Source of the DNA: Lewinellaceae bacterium
GTDB lineage: Bacteria > Bacteroidota > Bacteroidia > Chitinophagales > Saprospiraceae
Assembly: GCA_020636315.1 (NCBI GenBank)
Contig: JACJYA010000004.1
Coordinates: 62,001-126,000 of the forward strand
Length of the DNA stretch: 64,000 nt
Direction: 5' to 3'
Position 1 is the first letter of the stretch. Each line of letters opens with the position of its first letter. The notes under the pieces are model-generated. The model saw only the letters and a list, made by a program, of their open reading frames with translations, was not told the origin of the DNA and did not search any database. Shown here piece after piece: positions 1-8,361 of this stretch. A program made the translations under genes and the position numbers.

Positions 1-97
1 ACCGAAACACCTCAAAACCAAAAAAAACCTCTCGCTCAATATTTCCCCGAACTCTTATTATTTTAAAGCCCAGAACATCACCCGAAATGCTAAAGCT

Positions 98-1825
98 ATG
101 AAATGTTTCCTTCCCGCCCTCGTTTTTTTGTCCGTCTTTATATCTCTCGGAGCACAGCAAGGGCTGCCATCAACGGAAGTAAAGCCGGTGAAGGGAGACG
201 CGCCATCGGAAATTCTCTGCCATATCCCTATGCCTCCTCCTCCGCCCGTGCGCACCATGGCCGAATGGGAAGAAGTGCAGGCAATAGTGATCGCCTGGCG
301 CTTTCCGTATTCCAACGTGCTGAAAGAAGTAGTCCGATACAGCCAGGAAGAGTGTAAGGTCTTCATCATTACCAAAGAACGGGAACTGGTGGACACCTTT
401 CTGCACATAGAGAACATCCCCACTGACAATGTGGAATTCCTCGATATTGACTTCAACTCCATCTGGATCCGGGACTATGGGCCCTGGACCGTCTATCACA
501 ACGATGTCGATAGCCTGATGATCGTGGACTGGATCTACGATGACCCCCTCCGGCCGGCCGACGACAGGACGCCCCCTCAGCTTGCTGACTACCTGGGCCT
601 GCCCGTTTTTGAGGCCATCGAGCCACCATACGACTGGGTGCACGCCGGGGGCAACAACCTGCAGGACGGCATGGGGTCCCTCTTCTCTTCCGAGCTGGTC
701 CTCGAAACCAACCCCGGCAAAACGTGGGAAGAAATAGAGGCCATCGCTCAGGCCTTCCTGGGGATAACGCCCGGCCGCTATTTCACTATGCCCGTTCTGC
801 CCTTCGACTCCATCCACCACCTGGATATGCACATGCGGTTCATGGACGAAGAAACCATCCTTGTGGGGCAGTACCCGGAAGGGGCGGCCGACGGGCCGCA
901 GATTGAAGAGAATGTGGCCTTTCTGCAGCAGCAGGCAACCGCCTTCGGCAACCCCTACCACATCGTACGCATCCCCATGCCGCCGGACGTGCTGGGCCGC
1001 TACCCGGACGAAGGAGGCTTCTACCGCACCTACACCAATGGGATCTTTGTGAATAAGACGTACCTGATGCCGGTTTACGAAGAACAGTATGACACCACCG
1101 CTCTGCGGATTTACCGTGAATTGCTGCCCGGATATAACATCGTGGGCATCGATTGTGACGAGACGGTCGATAACTTCGGCGCCATCCACTGCTTCACCAA
1201 GCTCATTGGCGTTCCCGATCCGCTTCGCATCGCCCACGCCAGGCTGCGCGATACGGAAAATACAACCTCTCCCTACCCGGTATCAGCCATCATCCAGCAC
1301 CGCAGTGGTATCGACAATGCCACCTTGTATTTTCGCACTGCGCCGGACGACCCCTACGCCTCCATTCCCATGGCATTGGAGGATGAACAGAGTGGCCTTT
1401 GGACGGCGGATATCCCCCCGCAGCCGCCCCATACCGAGGTGCAGTATTACATCCGCGCCAGTGCCCTCTCCGGCAAAGAGCAGGTGCGGCCCATGGTGGC
1501 GCCGGAGGGGTATTTCAGTTTCCGGGTACTGCCGCCCTCCGGGCTGGAGGAAGCTGCAGTGCCCGGCGAACCTCTGGAGCTGGAGGTTTTCCCCAACCCG
1601 GCGGGCAACCTGGCAACCCTGCGGTTCATCTCCCGGCAGGCGCAGCCGGTTTACATTGAACTGGCGAACCTGCGGGGGCAGGTGGTTTGGAGTGTTAGAG
1701 AGCAATTAACAGTTGGAATGAGAGAGGTAAAGCTGCCGGTGGGCCAGTTGCCCAATGGTGTATATCGTTTGTCAGTAATGCATGAGCGGGGCCGGATCAG
1801 CCGGGCGGTGGTGGTAGGAAAATGA
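98..1825 (+). CDS. Secreted agmatine/peptidylarginine deiminase-family enzyme with T9SS sorting domain
   Basis: The 575-residue product starts with a Sec signal peptide (about residues 1-20, cut after LGAQ). Residues about 50-380 match the Porphyromonas-type peptidylarginine deiminase / agmatine deiminase fold: IWIRDYGPW (R125, D126), HAGGNN (H182), HHLDMHMRF (H241 and D243) and GAIHCFTK with the presumed nucleophile C365. Family members hydrolyse guanidino groups, giving citrulline plus ammonia from arginine or N-carbamoylputrescine from agmatine. An Ig-like segment (about 390-480) follows, then a T9SS type A sorting domain (about 495-575, beginning LEVFPNPAG), so the enzyme should end up on the cell surface or outside. 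A cytoplasmic agmatine deiminase would lack both the signal and the sorting domain, so a protein or peptide substrate is more likely; that is inference. It is the first of two tandem paralogues (the other is at 2586). Confidence 0.88.
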   Translation: MKCFLPALVFLSVFISLGAQQGLPSTEVKPVKGDAPSEILCHIPMPPPPPVRTMAEWEEVQAIVIAWRFPYSNVLKEVVRYSQEECKVFIITKERELVDTFLHIENIPTDNVEFLDIDFNSIWIRDYGPWTVYHNDVDSLMIVDWIYDDPLRPADDRTPPQLADYLGLPVFEAIEPPYDWVHAGGNNLQDGMGSLFSSELVLETNPGKTWEEIEAIAQAFLGITPGRYFTMPVLPFDSIHHLDMHMRFMDEETILVGQYPEGAADGPQIEENVAFLQQQATAFGNPYHIVRIPMPPDVLGRYPDEGGFYRTYTNGIFVNKTYLMPVYEEQYDTTALRIYRELLPGYNIVGIDCDETVDNFGAIHCFTKLIGVPDPLRIAHARLRDTENTTSPYPVSAIIQHRSGIDNATLYFRTAPDDPYASIPMALEDEQSGLWTADIPPQPPHTEVQYYIRASALSGKEQVRPMVAPEGYFSFRVLPPSGLEEAAVPGEPLELEVFPNPAGNLATLRFISRQAQPVYIELANLRGQVVWSVREQLTVGMREVKLPVGQLPNGVYRLSVMHERGRISRAVVVGK

Positions 1826-1902
1826 GGGGGTTGAGCAGCAAAAAAACGTGTAGTCAGCGGAAAAAAACACTAAATTGGATATTTATTAAGAAGCCTTTGA
1901 TC

Positions 1903-2136
1903 ATGATTTCAAATATCATTACCATTTCTCCGGAAGTCCAAAGTGGAACTCCTGTTTTTGCAGGCACCAGGGTTCCTATTAAAATACTTTTTGACTATTT
2001 GAAAGGAGGAGACACCATCGACGAATTCTTGAATGATTTCCCCTCTGTTAAGAAAGAACAGGTGGAGCAGCTATTGAAACTAGCAGAAAATATTGTAACC
2101 CTCAATCTGGCTTCAAATGAAAAGAGTGCTGCTTGA
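1903..2136 (+). CDS. DUF433 antitoxin-like protein
   Basis: A 77-residue DUF433 protein with the family pattern: ITISPEVQSGTPVFAGTRVP near the N terminus, then a helical segment with GGDTIDEFLNDFPSV. DUF433 proteins are small winged-helix proteins commonly encoded just upstream of DUF5615 PIN-like toxins, where they are presumed antitoxins and DNA binders. The frame is open back to 1822, but that start would overlap the deiminase stop and add a lysine-rich, non-family stretch, so ATG 1903 (MISNIITIS) is chosen. The gene overlaps the start of the toxin reading frame (ATG 2117) by 20 bases, the usual layout. The antitoxin is intact while the partner is broken. Confidence 0.8.
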   Translation: MISNIITISPEVQSGTPVFAGTRVPIKILFDYLKGGDTIDEFLNDFPSVKKEQVEQLLKLAENIVTLNLASNEKSAA

Positions 2137-2400
2137 CGAAAACCTTCCACGCCCTCTCAAGAATCTCTTTTCTCCAGATTTTGAAGTAGTTACCGTCCCT
2201 GACCTGAAATGGTAATCCCTTAAAAACGGACAACTCCTCCAGGCCATGGAAAAGGAAGGTTTTGATATCCTAATAACAGGCGGCCAAAATCTACGCTATC
2301 AACAAAACCTGGATAAGTTTCCAATTCAGTTTGTCATTCTGCTGATGTTCAATAATAGATTTACAACATTATTATCTAAAATTTTTATCGTTACTTTTAT
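2117..2400 (+). pseudogene. Broken DUF5615 PIN-like toxin (in-frame stop, lost C terminus)
   Basis: From ATG 2117 the frame reads MKRVLLDENLPRPLKNLF and continues to VPDLKW, where TAA stops it at 2213-2215. The same frame resumes directly with SLKNGQLLQAMEKEGFD, ILITGGQNLRYQQNLDKF and VILLMFNNRFTTLLSK. These are recognisable consecutive pieces of a DUF5615 protein (N-terminal LLDEN acidic motif; D-x-L-I-T-G-x-x-N-L-x-x-Q-Q core). One nonsense change (for example CAA to TAA) explains the break. After about 2380 the translation turns into low-complexity Ile/Val-rich sequence encoded by AT-rich DNA, so the normal C-terminal helix also appears lost. Readthrough or reinitiation at ATG 2246 cannot be excluded, but would give a protein without the acidic N terminus. 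Confidence 0.75.
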
Positions 2401-2540
2401 AATCGTTACAAAAATAATAATTATAAAAGTAATGATGCCACTCAGGCGCCAGGGCCGCTGGGCCCAAACCCGCCCAACGCCATCCCGACAATCCTCCACA
2501 ATTACTCCTATTTTACAACGATAAATCCCGGCTATCCCCC

Positions 2541-2548
2541 TATATTTA
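2541..2548 (+). promoter_or_regulatory. Possible Bacteroidota -7 promoter box
   Basis: TATATTTA lies 38 bases before the second deiminase ATG and matches the TAnnTTTG box of Bacteroidota housekeeping promoters at all but the last base. No clear -33 TTTG was identified, so this is tentative. Confidence 0.3.
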
Positions 2549-2585
2549 GGCTTCCGTTTATTACACCAGAACGAAACGCCGGATC

Positions 2586-5378
2586 ATGACAAAATGGCTA
2601 TTCTCCCTGCTGATCAGCATTTGCTCCCTGTCTGCCTTTGCCCAGCAGCCCCCTCTGCCCCACTACCCCACCCAGGCTGAGGCAGAAGAAATGCAGGCCT
2701 TCATCGACTCCCTGCAGGCGCTCACCCCCATGGTTACGCCCGAGCCGCCGCCGGCGCCGGTGCGCACCATGGCCGAATGGGAGGAGATACAGGCCATCGC
2801 CATCAGCTGGACCCAGCAGTATGCGAATATCCTCATCGAGATCGTCCGCCACAGCGCTCCTGAATGTACGGTCATCATCATCGCCTCCAACGCCGGCTCC
2901 GTTTCCAGCCAGTTGCAGAACGCCGGCGTTCCGCTGGACAATGTAGAGATCATCAACGCTCCCTACAATTCCGTCTGGATCCGGGACTATGGCCCCTGGT
3001 CGGTCTATCACAACGACGTTGACAGCCTGATGATCGTCGATTGGATCTACAACCGCCCCTGGCGCCCGCAGGACGACCTCATTCCGACGGTGCTGGCCGA
3101 GCATTTCAACCTGCCTATCTATGAGGCCACCATTGCCCCTTACGACTGGATACACACCGGCGGCAACAACCTGCGCGACGGCATGGGAACCAACTTCTCT
3201 TCCGAGCTCGTCCTGGAAGAGAACCCCGGAAAAACCGAAGCAGAGATTGACGCCATCGCCCAGGCTTACCTGGGCGCCAGCCGCTATGTCAAGTTTCCCA
3301 ACCTGCCTTATGACCTCATCCACCACATCGACATGCACATGCGCTTTATCGATGAGGAGACCGTCATCATTGGAGCGTATCCGGAAGGAGTGGCCGACGG
3401 GCCGCAGATCGAGGAAAATATCGAATACCTCGTCAACGAGGTGCCTACGGCCTTCGGCAACACATTCAACGTCATCCGCATGCCCATGCCCCCCGACGCA
3501 ACCGGCCGCTACCCGGACAACAACGGAGACTACCGGACCTACACCAATTCCATTTTCGTCAATAAGACCATCCTTGTGCCCGTTTACGAAGAGCGGTACG
3601 ACACCACCGCCTTGCGCATATACCGGGAGGCCTTGCCCGGCTACAATGTGGTGGGCATCGACTGCAATGCCATCATCCCGGCATACGGAGCAATACACTG
3701 CATCACCAAGCTGATCGGGGTAAACGATCCGCTGTTGATCGCCCACGCCCGGCTGAGAAATACCGATGACACGGAAAACGACTACCTCGCCCGGGCCACC
3801 ATCAAACACCGCAGCGGCATTGCCGATGCCACGCTTTACTACCGCATCCTTCCTGAAATGGATTACACGGCCGTGCCCATGGTGCTGGAAGACGCACAGG
3901 CGAGCCTCTGGTCAGCAGCCATACCCGCTCAGGAAACAGACGCCGAGGTGCAGTACTACATTCACGCCACCGCCAACTCCGGCAAAGAACAGGTGCGGCC
4001 GCTGGTGGCTCCGGAAGGCTATTTCCGCTTCCGGGTAAATGCCCTCACGCCGGCCTTTACCACCACCATTTCCGAGATCTGCCCGGGCGGACAGGTGCAG
4101 TTTCTCGACCAGTCGGCCGGAAATATCAGCAGCTGGGAATGGTCCTTTCCCGGCGGGCAGCCGGCCAGCTCCACGGAGCAGGACCCGGTGGTCACCTACC
4201 CGCAGGAGGGCAGCTACAGCGCCACCCTTATCATCGGCAACGGCCAGGCATTCGACACGCTGCACCTGGAAGAGGCCGTCTCCGTCTCGGCAGGCGCCGA
4301 ACCGTATTTTGAATCCTTCAGCGCGCCCCTGAGCGACAACACCTGGACGATCGAAAACCCCGATGCCGATGCCGCCGCCTGGGCCCTCAGCATCAGCAAT
4401 TTGTGTTACGGCCGGGCCTTTGTGATGGACAATTACGAAACGGACACGCGCAATACCCACGATTATTTCCGCGCCCGGTTCAACCTCAGCGGGCTGAGCA
4501 GCCCCAGGTTGCATTTCAGCGTTGCCTATGCGCCCTATGATGAAGAGAATTTCGACGGCCTGCGGGTACGCGCAATCACCTGCGACGGGGAAGAAACCCT
4601 GCTCTATGAAGCCTTCAATACGGAGCTGGCCACGGCTCCGGCCACCACTGGGGCCTTCCTGCCCTCCGACTGCAGCCTCTGGCGCCAGGTGGAACTCTCT
4701 CTGGAGGCCTTTGCCGGCCAGGCCGTCGTTATAGAATTCGAAAACATCGGAGGCTACGGCAACCTTCTTTACATCGACAATATTGATATCAGCGCTCCCG
4801 AACTGGCCAACCTGGCGCCATCCGTTGCCATCACCTCCCCGGAAGATGGGGCCGTCTATACCGGCGGCCTGCCCGATCTGGACATACAAGTGGCCGCTGA
4901 TGACACTGACGGAATGGTGGAGAAGGTCGATTTCTTCGTAAACGCCGACTCGGTGGGCACGGCATTTTTCCCGCCCTTTATCTTGAATTATCCGCTTCCC
5001 GATTACGGCCCCTATTTGCTGCAGGCCCGGGCAACGGATAACGACGGAGCCGAGGCCCTCTCTTCTGCGGTACAGATCATGGCGGAGCCGACGAGCAGCA
5101 GCACTTTCCTGCCGGGCAATTCCGGCATCCGCTTTGTGCTCTTCCCCAATCCGGCATCCGGCATCCTGAACGTCAGGTTCAGCAGCCGGCAGAAAGCCAG
5201 GGTGAAGGTGCAACTGGCCAATTCGCTCGGACAAAGCATTTATTCGGGGCAGATCAGGCTGCTGGCCGGCGCCACCGACTGGAAGATGGCCATTGGCTAC
5301 CTGCCCGCCGGAGTGTACCAGCTAACCATTTCTCAAAATGAGAACAGCGCCAGCCAAAAAGTGGTGGTGGTGGATTGA
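2586..5378 (+). CDS. Large secreted agmatine/peptidylarginine deiminase-family enzyme with PKD and Ig domains and T9SS sorting domain
   Basis: A 930-residue paralogue of the enzyme at 98. Signal peptide about 1-20 (cut after SAFAQ). The deiminase domain (about 60-390) keeps every motif: VWIRDYGPW (R133, D134), HTGGNN (H190), HHIDMHMRF (H247, D249) and GAIHCITK (C372). Added modules follow: an Ig-like strap (about 395-475), a PKD domain (about 482-565, with WEWSFPGG and VTYPQEGSYSATL), a jelly-roll or MAM-like domain (about 567-735) ending LLYIDNIDIS, a bacterial Ig domain (about 740-835), and a T9SS type A sorting domain (about 850-930, FVLFPNPASG). The extra domains probably bind polymer or surface partners. 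Strong similarity through the catalytic part points to local duplication followed by domain gain or loss. The true substrate cannot be told from sequence. Confidence 0.88.
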   Translation: MTKWLFSLLISICSLSAFAQQPPLPHYPTQAEAEEMQAFIDSLQALTPMVTPEPPPAPVRTMAEWEEIQAIAISWTQQYANILIEIVRHSAPECTVIIIASNAGSVSSQLQNAGVPLDNVEIINAPYNSVWIRDYGPWSVYHNDVDSLMIVDWIYNRPWRPQDDLIPTVLAEHFNLPIYEATIAPYDWIHTGGNNLRDGMGTNFSSELVLEENPGKTEAEIDAIAQAYLGASRYVKFPNLPYDLIHHIDMHMRFIDEETVIIGAYPEGVADGPQIEENIEYLVNEVPTAFGNTFNVIRMPMPPDATGRYPDNNGDYRTYTNSIFVNKTILVPVYEERYDTTALRIYREALPGYNVVGIDCNAIIPAYGAIHCITKLIGVNDPLLIAHARLRNTDDTENDYLARATIKHRSGIADATLYYRILPEMDYTAVPMVLEDAQASLWSAAIPAQETDAEVQYYIHATANSGKEQVRPLVAPEGYFRFRVNALTPAFTTTISEICPGGQVQFLDQSAGNISSWEWSFPGGQPASSTEQDPVVTYPQEGSYSATLIIGNGQAFDTLHLEEAVSVSAGAEPYFESFSAPLSDNTWTIENPDADAAAWALSISNLCYGRAFVMDNYETDTRNTHDYFRARFNLSGLSSPRLHFSVAYAPYDEENFDGLRVRAITCDGEETLLYEAFNTELATAPATTGAFLPSDCSLWRQVELSLEAFAGQAVVIEFENIGGYGNLLYIDNIDISAPELANLAPSVAITSPEDGAVYTGGLPDLDIQVAADDTDGMVEKVDFFVNADSVGTAFFPPFILNYPLPDYGPYLLQARATDNDGAEALSSAVQIMAEPTSSSTFLPGNSGIRFVLFPNPASGILNVRFSSRQKARVKVQLANSLGQSIYSGQIRLLAGATDWKMAIGYLPAGVYQLTISQNENSASQKVVVVD

Positions 5379-5394
5379 CCGGCCCCTTCACTTT

Positions 5395-5719
5395 AACATT
5401 CGCTCTGCGAATCAGGGGCTAAACGAAGACTATTATTGAAGTCCCGTAGGGACGAAATATCGGTAGATCATGCCACGGGGAAGCATTGCCCGTACCGTCC
5501 GCGAGCGCTGAAGCTGCTCAGCGGAGGCGCTAGGTACGGCACATTCCCCGAAGGAAACAAAAATATCCCGTACCTATGGCACGGAAGGGCCTTCTAAATG
5601 CCTTTCTTCCGATATTATGTACCTGACGGCACAAATCCTGCTGGGAGCCGAGCCACACGTGAACCTCCCATTGCTTTTGGGCAATTTAGCCCCTGATTCG
5701 CATGAGCCATGCGAATGTT
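5395..5719. repeat. Dispersed repeat with inverted ends, copy 1
   Basis: The left end (5395-5423) and right end (5685-5719) are inverted copies of one another: AACATTCGC, then GCGAATCAGGGGCTAAA, read inward on both strands; the right end has a few extra bases in its centre. The interior carries GTCCCGTAGGGACGAAATAT followed by CGGTAG and a pair of CGTACC / GGTACG blocks that could fold. A second copy lies at 12091-12415. No reading frame with family features was found, so it is a non-coding, MITE-like or RNA-like element filling most of the gap between two genes. Confidence 0.75.
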
Positions 5720-5950
5720 AGAGAAAATGGTATCCAATAGCAAGAGGTTGGGAGTTGCCAACCGCTAATTGCCAATTGCTAACAGCCAATCACCAAACGC
5801 CCCCCTTCCCCCTCACACCCCAACTTTTTCTAATATTTTCCGCCCTTCACATAACAAAAGCAAGTGTCGGGAGCGTTACCTTTTCAAAAGCCATCGTCTA
5901 TGAATGGCTTTAGTCATTAGTTAAAGGACCAACCAAAAATTCTTACTAAC

Positions 5951-6862
5951 ATGAAAGCAAAGCAAGGTTTAATCATTCTAGCCGCCATTTTAGGCATTCT
6001 CCTGATCGTCGCCGGCATCTGGGGCTTCAGCCAGAACAGCAAACGCAAGTCCCTTGAGGCCCAGAACACAGAACTCACCGGCACCGTTGAGGACCTGGAG
6101 GAGCTTCGCACCGACCTGTTGATGGAGGTGGATAGCCTGCAGGAAGAATATTCTCTTCTGGCGGAGCAAAATGAAGAATTACAAGGCTCCCTGGCAAAGG
6201 CACAGGAAACCATTGCCAGTAAAGAAGTGGCCCTGCGCAACGCCAAGGCCAAGAGCGCTTCCGAGATCAACAACCTGAGGGCTGAGATCCAGCAACTCAT
6301 GGACCTCAAAGCCGAGCTGGAGTCCAGCATTACCGCCGTACAGGCGGAGAACGACTCCCTGCGCATGGCAATGGGTATCCTGGAAGCAGACCTGGGCGCC
6401 GCCCGCGATGAGAATCAAACCCTGGCCAACCTCAACAAGTCCATTCAGGAAGAAGTTGACCGCCTCACTCTGGCCAATTTCAAGGCAACGGCCTTCCAGG
6501 TTGACCTCGAGCAGAAAAACGAAAAGGTCACGACCAAGGCCCGCCGCGTGCGGACCATCCGGACCAGCTTCGATCTGACCAATGTACCCTCCGAATACCA
6601 GGGCCTGCGCACTCTGTACCTGGTCATTACGGATGATAAAGGAAACCCGGTCCCGGCCACCAACCCCATCACGGCTAAAACGGTGGTCAACAACCAGCAA
6701 ATGGACATCATCGCCGTCAAGGCCAAAGATGTGGATATTACCGAAAACCAGCGCTTGTCCATGGTCTATGACCTGGAAGACAAACTCAACGCCGGCTACT
6801 ACCGGGTAGCCATCTATACCGATATCGGCCTGCTGGGTGCTTCCAGCCTTCGTTTGCGGTAA
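5951..6862 (+). CDS. Membrane-anchored coiled-coil protein of unknown function
   Basis: 303 residues. An N-terminal transmembrane segment (about 7-27, LIILAAILGILLIVAGIWGF) is followed by a long heptad-rich coiled coil (about 35-190, many Glu/Leu/Lys) and a C-terminal domain (about 195-303) predicted as beta-rich (RTIRTSFDLTNVP, LYLVITDDKGNPVP, RVAIYTDIGLLGASSLRL). Such proteins are frequent in Bacteroidota and are usually annotated as hypothetical. The topology suggests an inner-membrane anchor with a periplasmic rod and head. It precedes an OmpA-like lipoprotein that also has a coiled coil, so the two may bridge the envelope; that link is inference. The start follows AT-rich DNA and begins with a normal MKAKQ. 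Confidence 0.7.
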   Translation: MKAKQGLIILAAILGILLIVAGIWGFSQNSKRKSLEAQNTELTGTVEDLEELRTDLLMEVDSLQEEYSLLAEQNEELQGSLAKAQETIASKEVALRNAKAKSASEINNLRAEIQQLMDLKAELESSITAVQAENDSLRMAMGILEADLGAARDENQTLANLNKSIQEEVDRLTLANFKATAFQVDLEQKNEKVTTKARRVRTIRTSFDLTNVPSEYQGLRTLYLVITDDKGNPVPATNPITAKTVVNNQQMDIIAVKAKDVDITENQRLSMVYDLEDKLNAGYYRVAIYTDIGLLGASSLRLR

Positions 6863-6870
6863 CGAAAATG

Positions 6871-7025
6871 CTGGGGCTGCCTCATAAGTAATGGCACACT
6901 GATCCTTCAGGATTCATTAGGATTATTTTTGATTCAAAACCGTCTCTTATTGAGATTTTAATAAATCCTAAAAACCTTAACAGATCAGTGTGCCATCCAC
7001 TTTTGGACTTTTGAGACGGCCTCAA
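6871..7025. repeat. Long imperfect inverted repeat between two genes
   Basis: ATGGCACACTGATC at 6891-6904 is matched exactly by its reverse complement at 6983-6996. Pairing continues outward imperfectly (GGGGCTGCCTCATAAG against CTTTTGAGACGGCCTCAAC) and inward around AGGATT / AATCCT. The unit fills the gap after the coiled-coil gene and could form a hairpin of about 150 bases. It may be a MITE or a 3' structure; no coding potential was seen. Confidence 0.6.
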
Positions 7026-7064
7026 CAGCCATTAGCCAACCGCCAATAATACACACAAACACCT

Positions 7065-7946
7065 ATGAAGAAACACTTACACCTTTTATTGCTTCTTCCC
7101 CTCATTCCTCTCCTGCTATCCTCCTGCGTAGCGAAGAAAAAACACCTCGAGATCATTGCTGCCTATGATCACCAGATAGACAGCCTGGGGAACCTGCTCG
7201 ACACCGCCGGCAACCGGATCTATCGCCTGGACCTGGACGTCGCGGAACGCAAAGGAGAAAATGCGGCCCTGCTGGCCAGCCAGGACAAGTTCATGAACCG
7301 CATTATTGAGCTGGACGATGAGATCGAGCGCCTGCAACAGAAAGCAGCCTCCCACGCCGAATCTCTCGATAGCCGCCTGCAGCAAAAAGATGCCATAATT
7401 GCCGCCAAGCAGGAAAAGATCGACGCCCTGATCGCTACGCTCAACCAGCGCAACACCGCCATGCGGGATCTGGAACAGGCCCTCCGCGACACGCTGAAGC
7501 AAGTGGATTCCACCGCCTATACAATAGAGATCACAGACGGGCAGCTGTCGGTTGCCCTGCAACTGGATTTCCTTTTCTATCCCGGAAGTACCGACAAAAC
7601 ACACTCTGCCGGCAGAGATGCTATTGAGGACATCAGCCGGGTGCTGGCCAATTATCCCACCCTCGATGTCCTCGTCATCGGCCATACCGACAACAGCCCG
7701 TTGCGCAGAACCAGCATTGCGGACAAATGGGAGTTCAGCGCGCTGCAGGCCGCCACCATTGTGCAACTGATGACCAAGAAGTTCGACCTGGCCACCAGCC
7801 GGGTGATGGTCGGCGCCAAAGGTGAGTTCGAACCCCGCGCTTCCAACGCCACTCCCGAAGGCCGGGCCAGGAACGAACGCATCGAGATCCGCGTCTTTCC
7901 CAGCCGTGAGAGCCTCATTCGAGACCTGAGAAGGAGACTGGAGTGA
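7065..7946 (+). CDS. OmpA-family outer-membrane lipoprotein with coiled coil
   Basis: 293 residues. The signal ends in a lipobox, LLSSC with Cys 21, so the mature protein is lipid-anchored. A coiled coil (about 30-145) follows, then a C-terminal OmpA-like peptidoglycan-binding domain (about 165-290) with FLFYPGSTD, VIGHTDNSPLR and RARNERIEIRVFP, the usual strand and the helix contacting diaminopimelate. The expected role is a non-covalent tether of the outer membrane to the peptidoglycan. It follows the membrane coiled-coil protein in the same direction, but the 6871-7025 inverted repeat lies between them, so a separate promoter is possible. Length and order fit OmpA/MotB-type lipoproteins of Bacteroidota. 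Confidence 0.85.
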   Translation: MKKHLHLLLLLPLIPLLLSSCVAKKKHLEIIAAYDHQIDSLGNLLDTAGNRIYRLDLDVAERKGENAALLASQDKFMNRIIELDDEIERLQQKAASHAESLDSRLQQKDAIIAAKQEKIDALIATLNQRNTAMRDLEQALRDTLKQVDSTAYTIEITDGQLSVALQLDFLFYPGSTDKTHSAGRDAIEDISRVLANYPTLDVLVIGHTDNSPLRRTSIADKWEFSALQAATIVQLMTKKFDLATSRVMVGAKGEFEPRASNATPEGRARNERIEIRVFPSRESLIRDLRRRLE

Positions 7947-8361
7947 AGGAAGGCCTACTGCTGGGTTTCTGGGTTTCTGGTTTCTGGTTTTTTTTACCCG
8001 GCTGAGGTACGAATACGGGCTGGGTTTCTGGGGCCGGTTGCCTGACAATGATCCGATATAGCTTTCAGAGAGTGCTGCCCCCCGCTCACTTTTACACCTT
8101 TACACCTTTCCACCTTTACACTATCCTTCCTCCCCACCTCCTCTGGATTTTCCCAAAATGGTTGGGCTAAAAAACTATTTTTTCATTATATTAGCGACGC
8201 AAGTAAGTTGAGATTCAATCCCCTATTGGTGCTCCCGCAATCATAATCCCCAAAACGGCTTTCAAAAAAAATCCAAACCTCCCCAATCCTCATTCATCTT
8301 TGCGAGTGAGAACTTTCAATAACCATAGATTTTCAGAACATTTTAAACTAAAGACAGAAAA
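7947..8361. other. Gene-free stretch with short word repeats
   Basis: 415 bases without a credible gene. It holds GGGTTTCTGG-type repeats (about 7960-8025) and a CCTTTACAC array (about 8088-8123: TTTACACC repeated, with one CCACC variant). The last 60 bases are AT-richer and contain CATCTTTG (8293-8300), a possible -7 box for the adhesin gene downstream. Confidence 0.5.

Noticed and set aside
98..462. Antisense and shifted frames within the deiminase and other large genes
   Set aside because: GC-rich coding DNA gives long shadow frames; none shows a domain, signal peptide or independent context.
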